Assembly: GCA_964426135.1 (NCBI GenBank)
Contig: CAYRPN010000008.1
Span: forward strand, 15,317 to 79,316
Origin: CAYRPN01 sp964426135
Lineage (GTDB): Bacteria > Planctomycetota > Phycisphaerae > Phycisphaerales > Phycisphaeraceae
DNA: 64,000 bases
Direction: 5' to 3'
A program made the translations under genes and the position numbers. The notes beneath the pieces were generated by a model. The model did no database searches. It saw nothing but the letters and a program-made list of their open reading frames with translations, and was not told the DNA's origin. Positions 22,569-30,740 of the stretch are shown here, one piece after another; positions within the stretch are counted from its first letter, which is position 1, and the number at the start of each line of letters is the position of its first letter.

Positions 22569-23819
22569 TCACACCGTCACCGTGCCCACATTCGCCGCTT
22601 CCGCCAGTTTCGCCGCGACGTCGGTCTTCTCCCACGAGAAGTGACCCTGGGCGGTGGGCGTGCGGCCGAAGTGGCCGTGGCGCGCGGACTCGAAATAGAT
22701 GGGCTTGAGGAGGTCGAGGTAGCTGATGATGCCGCGCGGGGTGAGCGGGAAGAACTCGCGCACCAGCTTGGCGATGGTGCCTTCATCGATCTTGTTGGTG
22801 CCCTGGCAATCCACGTACACGCTGGTCGGTTCCGCCACGCCGATGGCGTAACTCACCTGCACTTCGCAGGCGTCGGCGAGGCCGGCGGCGACGATGCACT
22901 TGGCGATGTGACGCGCCATGTAAGCGGCGCTGCGGTCGACCTTGCTCGGGTCCTTGCCGGAGAACGCGCCGCCGCCGTGGCGACCGCGGCCGCCGTAGGT
23001 ATCGACGATGATCTTGCGCCCGGTCAGGCCGGTGTCGCCGTGCGGGCCACCGATTTCAAACTGGCCGGTGGGGTTGACGTGAATCTTCACGCGCTTGGCG
23101 TCCCACATGTCCTTGGGCATCACCGGCTCGATCACGTGCTTGATGATCTGTTCCTTGAGCTGCGCCTGCTTGGCGGGGCCGTTCCATTCCGGGGCGTGCT
23201 GCGTGGAGAGGACGACGGTGTCGATGCGGCGGGGCTTGCCGTCGGCGTATTCGATGGTGACCTGGCTCTTCGCATCGGGGCGAAGGCCGGTGACGATATT
23301 TTTCTCGCGCACTTGTGCCTGCTTCTCCACCATGCGGTGCGCCAGGTCGATGGGCAGCGGCATGAGGCTCGGCGTCTCGCGGCAGGCGAAGCCGAACATC
23401 AGGCCCTGGTCGCCGGCGCCTTGTTCCTTCTTCTCGCCCTTGTCGGCGTCGTGCTCATTGACGCCGCGGGCGATGTCCTGCGACTGGCCGTGGATGGTGC
23501 GGATGACGGCGCAGCTCTCGGCGTCGAACTTCATCTTCGGGTCGGTGTAGCCGATCTTGCGGATCGCCTCGCGGGTCGTGTCTTCCACCTTTTCCAAAGC
23601 GCGGATGGCGGCGTCGTTGTGCACGGTCACCTCGCCGGCGACGACGACCAGGCCCGTCGTGCAAAGCGTCTCGCAGGCGACGCGGGCCCTTGGATCGACC
23701 GCCAGCAGGCTGTCGAGCACGCTGTCGGAAATCTGGTCGGACACCTTGTCGGGGTGGCCCATGGAGACCGATTCGCTGGTGAAGAGGAAGTTGCCGTGGT
23801 AAGACGCTTTGGATGCCAT
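22569..23819 (-). CDS. metK: S-adenosylmethionine synthetase
   Basis: 416 residues. The N-terminal FTSESVSMGHPDKVSDQISDSVLD holds the ATP-binding HPDK, and the second signature is GGGAFSGKDPSKVDRSAAYMARH with the K+ and substrate sites. GAGDQGLMFGFAC is the central signature. It makes SAM from methionine and ATP. Compared with the ~384-residue E. coli enzyme it has an insertion around VNEHDADKGEKKEQGAGDQG. I looked for a SAM riboswitch upstream and saw none. Confidence 0.97.
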   Translation of the reverse strand: MASKASYHGNFLFTSESVSMGHPDKVSDQISDSVLDSLLAVDPRARVACETLCTTGLVVVAGEVTVHNDAAIRALEKVEDTTREAIRKIGYTDPKMKFDAESCAVIRTIHGQSQDIARGVNEHDADKGEKKEQGAGDQGLMFGFACRETPSLMPLPIDLAHRMVEKQAQVREKNIVTGLRPDAKSQVTIEYADGKPRRIDTVVLSTQHAPEWNGPAKQAQLKEQIIKHVIEPVMPKDMWDAKRVKIHVNPTGQFEIGGPHGDTGLTGRKIIVDTYGGRGRHGGGAFSGKDPSKVDRSAAYMARHIAKCIVAAGLADACEVQVSYAIGVAEPTSVYVDCQGTNKIDEGTIAKLVREFFPLTPRGIISYLDLLKPIYFESARHGHFGRTPTAQGHFSWEKTDVAAKLAEAANVGTVTV

Positions 23820-24301
23820 GGGTCTGATTCCTGGTCAAGGAGCGCGATTTCTGGATCAAGGGGCGACTTTTTAGCGGAACCGGCGTCCGGCGGCAAACCC
23901 CATGCCCGCGCCAGTTCGCAAAGGGGCCACCACTATAGCCGGAAAGGGGGCAGGTGACTGGATTTATCGGTTCAGTGGGCCTCCCGGTTCAGGCGACGGA
24001 GCGGGGGGTCGATGCGTGCGCCAAGGGCGTTACGCCGGCCGTCGCCACCGTCTGGCGGGTGTCGGGAAATCGCAGCGTGGGGGCGATTGTGCAGGCATCC
24101 TTGGGAACCGATGAGAAAGGCGCAAGATTCGCGGTTGCAGACCCCTGCCCTGCGCTGGTAGATTGGTTGTTCCGGTCCGTATTTGTGTGGGACTGTCAGG
24201 CTTCGTCGCTTGGCAGGCGTCCGTGACCAGCGACATCCTTCGCCGACCTGCAGCGTGTTGATCCCTCATGCGCTGCCCAGTGGGCGTTTTGTGCTCATCC
24301 C
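23820..24301. other. gene-free stretch between divergent metK and the fusion gene
   Basis: 482 bp with short open frames only, none resembling a protein. TATAGT on the minus strand (23932-23937 on the plus) may be a -10 box for metK, without a good -35. No repeat of the families described here was seen. Confidence 0.4.
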
Positions 24302-26104
24302 ATGATCCTCACCAGGCGTCCAGAAACCAGTTGGTCCGGCCCCATCGAAACTGTGGCCGGCGGCGATCGTGTTGATCCATCCTCCTGCATCAAACTCGGG
24401 CGATACACGTTCAAGCCCGCGCAGACCCCGGAGGAATACACGCAGGTCCACCGCCTCAACTACAAGACCTTTGTCCGCGAGTTGCCGCAGCACGCCGATC
24501 CAGGCGAAGATCGTCTGGTGGATAAGTTCCACGACCACAACACCTATTACGTCGCCATCTACGAAGACCGCGTCGTGGGCATGATCAGCGGCCACGATCA
24601 GGCGCCGTTCTCCGTCGCCGACAAAATGGCGGATCCCTCGAAACTGGCCACTCTGGGGCCGCGCCCTTTTGAAGTGCGCCTGCTCGCCGTCGAGCCGGAG
24701 CATCGCCATCGCTACGTCGTCACCGGCCTGATGTGGGCCATTTTCCGCTATGCCGAGGTTCACGGCTATTCGCATCTGCTGATCTCCGGCGTCGCCGAGC
24801 GCGTCACGATGTACGAGAAGCTCGGCCTCGTCACGCTCGGCCCGGCTGTGCCGAGCGGCGGCGTCATGTGCGTGCCCATGTGGTGCGATATCCGCCGCAT
24901 GCGCGATTACGTCGGCGCCATCGAGGCCCGCCTCGAACGCCGCGCCGAAAGCGCTCCGCCGGTGCATGTTCCTGAGCAGGAACCCGAAACGCAGCCGATG
25001 TCGATGATGCCGGGCCCGGCTCAACTGTCAAAGCGAGTCACCGAGGCGTTCACCCGCCCGATGATGTCGCATCGCGGCCTGAAATTCGCCGAGATGTTCG
25101 GCGGCATCCGCCGCCGCCTCCAGGACATGACCGGCCAGCCCGCCGCGATTTTCGTCGGCAGCGGCACCCTCGCCAATGAAGTCGTCGGCGCCACTCTGGC
25201 CGCCGATCGTTCGCTGAAGCGCGGGCTCATGCTCGTCAATGGCGAGTTTGGACGCCGCCTCAGCGCCCAGGCGACCCGTCTTCGCCTCAATTACACCTCG
25301 CTCACCTGGGACTGGGGCAAGCCGTGGGATCTCGCCGCCGTGGCGGAAACGCTCGACCGGAATCCTGACATCAACTGGATCTGGGCGGTGCATCTGGAAT
25401 CGAGCACGGGCCTGCTCAACAACCTGCCCGCGCTGGTGAAAATCGCCAAGGAACGCGGCATCAAGGTCAGCGTGGACTGCGTCAGCGCGCTGGGTTCCGT
25501 GCCCATCGACCTGCGTGATGTGTACCTTGCCGCGGGCGTGTCCAACAAATCGCTCGGCGCAGTTGCCGGTCTTTCGATGGTCTTCGCGAATCCCGACACG
25601 CTCGATGCCGTCGACAAGGACCATGTCGCCGCTTACCTCGACCTGGTCGAGAGCCTGCGCGTGCCCGGCCCCCGCTTCACATTCCCCTCGCCGCCGGTGC
25701 ATGCCCTGCTCGCCGCCCTCGACAGCTACGCCACCGCGGAAGCTCGCGCACAGACCTTCGCCCGCTACGCCGCCATGGGCCAGTTCATCCGCGACGAGCT
25801 TCGCAAACTCGGCCTACCTCCGCTCGTCTGCGACGAACAGGCCGCGCCCGTGGTCACGACATTCAACCCGCCCGCCGGCTGCGCGGCGGATGCGTTCATC
25901 CAGCGTTGCCTCGACTGGGGCTTCCAGATCGGCGGCGAATCCGGTTATCTGCGGCAGCGCAACTGGCTGCAACTGGCGACGATGGGCGATGTCACCCTCG
26001 ACGACTGCCGGACCCTCTTCGACCGCCTGCGCATCTGGCTCAAACGCCAGACCGCCGGAAGTAACGGCAACGGGCACGGCAGCAACGGCAACGGCCATCA
26101 CTGA
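24302..26104 (+). CDS. fusion of GNAT/FeeM-like acyltransferase and class V PLP aminotransferase
   Basis: 600 residues. Residues ~35-200 resemble the acyl-homoserine-lactone synthase/FeeM branch of the GNAT fold: TPEEYTQVHRLNYKTFVREL, DRVVGMISG, and EVRLLAVEPEHRHRYVVTGL as the acyl-CoA loop. Residues ~235-590 are a fold-type I aminotransferase of the AGXT/serine-glyoxylate group: PGPAQLSKRV, GSGTLANEV, D392 in VSVDCVSALGS, K416 in GVSNKSLGAVAG. The tail is Gly/Asn/His-rich (GSNGNGHGSNGNGHH). It may both transaminate and N-acylate an amino acid. It is monocistronic here. Each domain call is firm; the combined reaction is inferred. Confidence 0.8.
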   Translation: MILTRRPETSWSGPIETVAGGDRVDPSSCIKLGRYTFKPAQTPEEYTQVHRLNYKTFVRELPQHADPGEDRLVDKFHDHNTYYVAIYEDRVVGMISGHDQAPFSVADKMADPSKLATLGPRPFEVRLLAVEPEHRHRYVVTGLMWAIFRYAEVHGYSHLLISGVAERVTMYEKLGLVTLGPAVPSGGVMCVPMWCDIRRMRDYVGAIEARLERRAESAPPVHVPEQEPETQPMSMMPGPAQLSKRVTEAFTRPMMSHRGLKFAEMFGGIRRRLQDMTGQPAAIFVGSGTLANEVVGATLAADRSLKRGLMLVNGEFGRRLSAQATRLRLNYTSLTWDWGKPWDLAAVAETLDRNPDINWIWAVHLESSTGLLNNLPALVKIAKERGIKVSVDCVSALGSVPIDLRDVYLAAGVSNKSLGAVAGLSMVFANPDTLDAVDKDHVAAYLDLVESLRVPGPRFTFPSPPVHALLAALDSYATAEARAQTFARYAAMGQFIRDELRKLGLPPLVCDEQAAPVVTTFNPPAGCAADAFIQRCLDWGFQIGGESGYLRQRNWLQLATMGDVTLDDCRTLFDRLRIWLKRQTAGSNGNGHGSNGNGHH

Positions 26105-26295
26105 GCCGGCCTCGCACAAGCGAGTACGCCCCATGCGCCTGATGTCTGAAGTTGCCGGGCTGTCGCATCGATGGGTCGACAGGGAAGCCGTCGCAAGCCG
26201 AGTCGAGCATGCGTGGTCGGTGGGATGCCGCGATGTCGGATAATCCAGAATGGCAATGACCGCTTTCATCGCTCGCGCATGCCATCGAAAAAGAC

Positions 26296-26324
26296 TTGGT
26301 TCTTGCTGAGTCTTGGTGTAAACT
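26296..26324 (+). promoter_or_regulatory. sigma-70-type promoter of the PEP-CTERM gene
   Basis: TTGGTT (26296-26301), a 17-bp spacer and TAAACT (26319-26324). It would give a leader of about 60 nt before the ATG at 26392. Confidence 0.5.
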
Positions 26325-26391
26325 ACGTGTCGTGGTGGCGGCTTCCGAGCGGGCTTTCTGAAGAGTCGGTGAAGAAACAAGGAGCAGAGAA

Positions 26392-27066
26392 ATGCGGCAA
26401 AATCGAATCATGATGTGTGTCGCGGTCGTGGCGCTGGCCATGGCCGGGAAGGCGATGGCGGTGCCGACGGTCGGCTTTGATCTGGTCGTCACCAACGTGA
26501 GCGCCGGTTCCGCGACCTTGGATGTGGTCGTGAATTATGGCGCCGACCCGGTAGGCGCCGGACTTGTTTTCCTCCAGATGGACATCCGCGGCAGCAGCGA
26601 CAATCTCACCAACAACGGCACCAATTTCAGTCGGTTCAGTTTCGTCCCCGGACCCGCGCTGGCGAACTGGAACCCGCTCGATCCCCTGAACCCGGACTTC
26701 AGCGAGTTGATCTCTGTCGTCACATATGACACCTTCGACCCCGGCGCCGCGCTGCTGCAAGGTACGCAATCCATCGGCACCCTCACTGTCAACCTCGCCG
26801 GTCTTGCGGGCCAACTCGTGGCAATCGGTCTGATCTTGCCCGATGGGCAGATCCTTGGCGGCACCGATGCCGGGCAGGAGAACCCGCCGCTGACCACGCA
26901 AACGTTTGAATTGATCCTTGGCGACCAGCTCGGCACTCTGACCATCGACACCGAACGCTTCGAGGTGCCGCAGGGCCAGCAGGTGGATGTCCCCGAGCCC
27001 GCGACCGCCGCATTGGGCCTGATGGGATTGGCCGGCTTGGCGCGTCGCCGCCGTCGGCAGGCCTGA
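26392..27066 (+). CDS. PEP-CTERM sorting-domain protein
   Basis: 224 residues with a signal peptide (MMCVAVVALAMAGKAMA) and a C-terminal sorting signal: VPEPATAALGLMGLAGLA then RRRRRQA, that is the PEP motif, a hydrophobic helix and a basic tail recognised by an exosortase. The body is a beta-rich, Asn/Thr/Gly-rich domain resembling cohesin-type surface modules (VVTNVSAGSATLDVVVNYG, GTQSIGTLTVNLAG). AGGAG is well placed before the ATG. No exosortase gene is in this window. It is probably an extracellular or biofilm-matrix protein. Confidence 0.9.
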   Translation: MRQNRIMMCVAVVALAMAGKAMAVPTVGFDLVVTNVSAGSATLDVVVNYGADPVGAGLVFLQMDIRGSSDNLTNNGTNFSRFSFVPGPALANWNPLDPLNPDFSELISVVTYDTFDPGAALLQGTQSIGTLTVNLAGLAGQLVAIGLILPDGQILGGTDAGQENPPLTTQTFELILGDQLGTLTIDTERFEVPQGQQVDVPEPATAALGLMGLAGLARRRRRQA

Positions 27067-27079
27067 GTTGGATTTCCGC

Positions 27080-27352
27080 AAACCGAGAACCGCCGCGGCC
27101 ACAACCTTGGCTGGTGGGTCACCTATACCGCCGAAGGCCTGTGGGTCGATGACGTCACCGCCTGCCACGACCGTCGCACAGGCATGAACATCTCCTTCGC
27201 CGACGGCCACGCGCAAACGTGAATCTGGCAGGACCCGCCCACCGCACGCCGCCCACCGCAAAGATCAATGGGTTCTACGTCTTCACGCCGGACAACGCGG
27301 ACCTGTGACGGCTGCAGGCGGCGTTTGTGACGAACTGGTGAAAGTAACTTAT
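27080..27352 (+). pseudogene. remnant of a pilin-like 'H-x-DG' protein gene (3' end)
   Basis: Reading one frame from about 27090 gives NRRGHNLGWWVTYTAEG, WVDDVTACHDRR and TGMNISFADGHAQT, then a TGA where intact relatives have Trp, then IWQDP. A shifted frame gives YVFTPDNADL, a second TGA, RLQAAFVTNW and a stop. This is the C-terminal end of the planctomycete prepilin-like family (NISFADGHA...W-x-W-x-DP...NPDLxRLQ). It has two in-frame stops, no N-terminus, and follows the PEP-CTERM gene. Confidence 0.6.
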
Positions 27353-27492
27353 ACGGATTCGTTTTGAATCACGCGCCGACCATCGATTGATGCCACTGGC
27401 AGGCTCGGTTGCCAGTGCCCACGCAGAGAGCACTGGCAGCCAAGCCTGCCAGTGGCATCAGCGCGAGAACCAAATGGAATCCGTATTACGTG
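27350..27492. repeat. TIR element with GCCACTGGCAGGCT hairpin core
   Basis: Outer inverted repeats TTATACGGATTCGTTTTG (left) and CCAAATGGAATCCGTATTA (right) enclose a long hairpin whose arms are GCCACTGGCAGGCTCGGTTG and, on the other side, AAGCCTGCCAGTGGC. About 143 bp in total. Between the pilin remnant and the 3' end of uvrB. Confidence 0.7.
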
Positions 27493-27574
27493 GAAAGACG
27501 CGCAGGCTTTCCATTGTTGGAATGTGTGGGCGAATCCGCGAGGCCCACCGATGCACCGTGGTTGTCGGCGATCT

Positions 27575-29731
27575 TCACGTATTCCTTGACGCCTTCCGCG
27601 GCTTCCCCTTCTTCCGCCAACCCTTTGGCCTCGGCATTCCCGCCGGCCCCGTCTGTGGTCCCGCTTTCAGTTCCGTGATCTGGTCGCGCAGCATCGCGGC
27701 GCGCTCGAACTCCAGTTTCTCCGCCGCTTCGAGCATTTCCCCTTCGAGTTTCACGATCATCTCGCTCACGTCGAGCTCTTCGTCGCTTTCCATGCCCACG
27801 GCTTTGCGCACGGTCTGGCGGGCGCGGAGTTCGATCTCGATGCCCCGGCGGATTTCCTTCTGGATCGTGCGCGGCGTGATGCCGTGCTCCGTGTTGTAGG
27901 CGACCTGCTTGGCGCGGCGGCGGTTGGTCTCGTCGATCGCCTGCTTCATCGCGGGAGTGACCGCGTCGGCGTAGAGAATCACCAGGGCATTGACGTTGCG
28001 GGCGGCGCGGCCGATCTGCTGGATCAGCGAGGTGGGGCTGCGCAGGAAGCCGGTCTTGTCCGCGTCCATGATCGCCACCAGCGAAACCTCCGGCAGGTCG
28101 AGTCCCTCACGCAAGAGATTCACGCCTACCAACACATCGAACTTGCCTTCGCGCAGGTTGCGGAGAATCTCCACGCGCTCCAGCGTTTCGATGTCGCTGT
28201 GCAGATACTCCGTCTTGAGGCCCTGCTCTTTGAGATAGGCGGCTAGATCCTCGGCGAGGCGCTTGGTGAGGGTGGTGACGAGCACGCGCTCGCCGGCGGC
28301 GACGCGGAGTTTGGCCTGCTCCATCAGGTGCGGCACCTGGTTGCCTGCGGGAAAGATTTCGATGACCGGATCGATCAGACCCGTGGGCCGGATGACCTGC
28401 TCAACGACCACGCCGTCGGTTTTTTCCAGTTCGTACGGGCCCGGCGTGGCGCTGACGAAGATGACCTGCGGCCAGAGCTTTTCGCACTCGGCGAACATCA
28501 TGGGGCGATTGTCCATCGCGCTGGGCAGGCGGAAGCCGTGCTCGACGAGGACCTTCTTGCGGGCCTGGTCACCGTGATACATGGCACGCATCTGGGGGAG
28601 CGTGACGTGGGATTCGTCGATGACGAGGAGCCAGGAGGAATTGGAAGGGACTGAGGGACCAAGGGACGGAGGGACTGAAGTTTCGGACCCTTCGTCCCTC
28701 GGTCCCTCGGTCCCTTCGTCCCTTTGTCGTTCGCAACACACCTCGAAATAGCTCCACAGCGAGTGCGGCGTGCTGCCGGGGGCGCGGCCGTCGAGGTGGC
28801 GGCTGTAGTTCTCGATGCCCGAGCAGTAGCCCACTTCCTGAATCATTTCCAGGTCGTACTTGGTGCGGGCGAGCAGTCGCTGCGCCTCCAGCAGTTTTCC
28901 CTCATGGCGAAGCTGCATCACGCGATGATCGAGCTCCGCGCGGATGGATTCGATCGCCGATTGCATCGTGGTCGCATCCATCATGTAATGGACAGCCGGG
29001 AAGATGAAGATGATCTTCTCCTGCGCGAGGATTTCGCCGGTGAGCGGATTGATATATTCGAGTTTGTCGATCTCATCTCCGAAAAGCTCGATGCGATAGG
29101 CAAACTCTTCATCGGCGGGATGGATTTCGATGACATCGCCGCGGACGCGGTAGGTGCCGCGCTTGAAATCCACCTCCGCCCGTTTGTATTGCATGTCAGA
29201 CAGGGCCAGGAGCAGATCGCGGCGCTGGATCACCTGGCCTCGGGCGAGGGTGATGACTTTCTTGCGGTATTCCTCCGGTGAACCGAGGCCGAAGATGCAG
29301 GACACGCTGGAGACGATGATGACATCGCGCCGGCTGATCAAGGCGCTGGTGGCGGCCAGACGCAGGCGGTCGAGGTCGTCATTGCGCGAGGCATCCTTCT
29401 CAATATAGATATCGCGCTGGGGAATGTATGCTTCCGGCTGGTAATAGTCGTAATACGAAACAAAATAGTGAACCGCATTGTCGGGGAACAGCTCGCGGAA
29501 CTCTTCGTAGAGCTGGGCGGCAAGTGTCTTGTTGTGGCTGAGCACCAATGTAGGTTTGTTGACCCGGGCGATGGTGTTGGCGATGGTGAAGGTTTTGCCG
29601 GTGCCGGTGGCGCCGAGGAGGGTCTGGTGTTTCTCGCCGTGCAGGAGGCCGTCCGTCAGCGCATCGATGGCGGCGGGCTGATCGCCCATGGGCTGGAAGT
29701 CGCTGACAAGCTGGAAGCGGTCGGGGTGCAT
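27575..29731 (-). CDS. uvrB: excinuclease ABC subunit B, with an in-frame repeat insertion
   Basis: 718 residues; damage-verifying helicase of nucleotide excision repair. Walker A GATGTGKT (~40-47), the beta-hairpin YYDYYQPEAYIP (~92-103), the helicase motif VIDESHVTLPQ, SATPGPYE, LVGVNLLREGLDLPEV, QQIGRAARN, and the C-terminal UVR motif (MLEAAEKLEFERAAMLRDQI) that binds UvrC. Between YFEV and WLLVIDESH an extra Pro/Ser/Gly/Glu-rich stretch of about 30 residues (~333-363) is encoded by a palindromic repeat; relatives join these strands by a short turn. The ATG at 29731 matches the family start. A terminator-like hairpin lies upstream. Confidence 0.97.
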   Translation of the reverse strand: MHPDRFQLVSDFQPMGDQPAAIDALTDGLLHGEKHQTLLGATGTGKTFTIANTIARVNKPTLVLSHNKTLAAQLYEEFRELFPDNAVHYFVSYYDYYQPEAYIPQRDIYIEKDASRNDDLDRLRLAATSALISRRDVIIVSSVSCIFGLGSPEEYRKKVITLARGQVIQRRDLLLALSDMQYKRAEVDFKRGTYRVRGDVIEIHPADEEFAYRIELFGDEIDKLEYINPLTGEILAQEKIIFIFPAVHYMMDATTMQSAIESIRAELDHRVMQLRHEGKLLEAQRLLARTKYDLEMIQEVGYCSGIENYSRHLDGRAPGSTPHSLWSYFEVCCERQRDEGTEGPRDEGSETSVPPSLGPSVPSNSSWLLVIDESHVTLPQMRAMYHGDQARKKVLVEHGFRLPSAMDNRPMMFAECEKLWPQVIFVSATPGPYELEKTDGVVVEQVIRPTGLIDPVIEIFPAGNQVPHLMEQAKLRVAAGERVLVTTLTKRLAEDLAAYLKEQGLKTEYLHSDIETLERVEILRNLREGKFDVLVGVNLLREGLDLPEVSLVAIMDADKTGFLRSPTSLIQQIGRAARNVNALVILYADAVTPAMKQAIDETNRRRAKQVAYNTEHGITPRTIQKEIRRGIEIELRARQTVRKAVGMESDEELDVSEMIVKLEGEMLEAAEKLEFERAAMLRDQITELKAGPQTGPAGMPRPKGWRKKGKPRKASRNT
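28644..28735. repeat. protein-coding palindromic element inside uvrB
   Basis: Purine arm of 8-bp units (AGGGACTG AGGGACCA, then AGGGACGG AGGGACTG) and pyrimidine arm (TCGTCCCT CGGTCCCT and so on) separated by about 15 nt. It keeps the uvrB frame and encodes EGTEGPRDEGSETSVPPSLG followed by PSVPS. Three related insertions are in carB. Confidence 0.85.
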
Positions 29732-29761
29732 GCGCGGCGATTGTAGGCTGTCACAAAGCAA

Positions 29762-29790
29762 CAAACCCCGGCAGGCGGAGCCGGGGTTTG
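29762..29790 (-). terminator. terminator-like hairpin between the lipoprotein gene and uvrB
   Basis: Stem CAAACCCCGG/CCGGGGTTTG with a 9-nt loop, just after the end of the lipoprotein gene (minus strand). There is no strong T-run beyond the GTTTG of the stem. Confidence 0.5.
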
Positions 29791-29816
29791 TGAATGTTTC
29801 GGGGTTCAGTCAAGTT

Positions 29817-30434
29817 TCACGGTGTCGTCGCTTCGCGCCACGGCGGCGTGATCACCATGCGCGGCAGCAGCGCCACCGTGTCGTAGCCGAACTTCAGCGG
29901 CTGCGCGAGCATCTGCTGCCCGTGGAACCAGTCCCAGATGTGGTTCTGCGATCCTGCGAGGGCGGCTTCGAGCTGCACATCGGCGGGGTCGCTTTCCTTA
30001 ATCGCTGGTTCAGCGCGATCGAAGGGGCAATCCTTGAAGTAAGTCGGATAGTGGGCGGTCGTGCCGATGTCGGGTTTCACTTTGATCTTCGCCCAATGCG
30101 AACGATCGAGCCCCTTCAGCGACGGCGCATCCCCAGCCGGGGCAGGTGCCGGCGCATCGGCGGGTCTTGGCGTTTCGGCTTTGGTCGCTTCGTTCGCCGG
30201 GGCCGGCGCTGCCGGGGCGGGTTGTTCCTGCAGGAACGCCACGGGCACGGTCTCCTCCGCATCGTCGCGGGCCAGCACGCTGCGGCCGTAGTCGTCGCGC
30301 GAAGGCGCCTTGGGCGCGGGCTCGCTCACGTTGTAGTGGGGCTGCTGAACATTCGGCGTGGCGCAGCCCCACAAGTTGCCGAACCAGAGCACCATGCTCA
30401 CCCAGAACACGAGCCAGCTCACTTTGTTCCACAT
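29817..30434 (-). CDS. putative lipoprotein with Ala/Pro-rich linker
   Basis: 205 residues, no family recognised. The N-terminal membrane segment (VSWLVFWVSMVLWFGNLWGC) ends in a lipobox-like LWGC, so it is probably lipidated and anchored. A low-complexity Ala/Pro/Glu region (QPAPAAPAPANEATKAE, PADAPAPAPAGDAP) follows, then a compact C-terminal part with DRSHWAKIKVKPDIGTTAHYPTYFKDCPF and AALAGSQNHIWDWFHGQQML. GGAG stands before the ATG at 30434. It lies upstream of uvrB on the same strand but a terminator-like hairpin separates them. Confidence 0.7.
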   Translation of the reverse strand: MWNKVSWLVFWVSMVLWFGNLWGCATPNVQQPHYNVSEPAPKAPSRDDYGRSVLARDDAEETVPVAFLQEQPAPAAPAPANEATKAETPRPADAPAPAPAGDAPSLKGLDRSHWAKIKVKPDIGTTAHYPTYFKDCPFDRAEPAIKESDPADVQLEAALAGSQNHIWDWFHGQQMLAQPLKFGYDTVALLPRMVITPPWREATTP

Positions 30435-30740
30435 GACAGAAACTCCAGAACGAAGAATCACAACGGCTGCATGATACCGCGCCGCGGCGATGCGTGGAAG
30501 AGTCTGCAGATTGGGTGCGCCGGCCCCCGAGCGAAGCAGGCAGCGCGCCGGCGTCACGGCGCTCGTTGCCCGCGATACACTGCTCGTGTGCGCCGGTTGG
30601 AACCTGCATGCGCCGATCACGGAATGCCGACGAGCGCGAAAGTTGCGATTCGTCTCGGCGTGATCCCCAGGCAGGACCGTGTAGCTGACTTGAGAAGGCC
30701 GGTGTTGAACTCGATCCAGGATCAACGAACGAGACCAAAC
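30435..30740. other. divergent intergenic region
   Basis: 306 bp between the divergent lipoprotein and esterase genes. It must hold promoters for both, but no clear -10/-35 pair or repeat was recognised. Confidence 0.4.

Noticed and set aside
23820..23960. Possible SAM riboswitch upstream of metK
   Set aside because: No recognisable SAM-I, SAM-II, SAM-IV or SAH core was found reading the minus strand.
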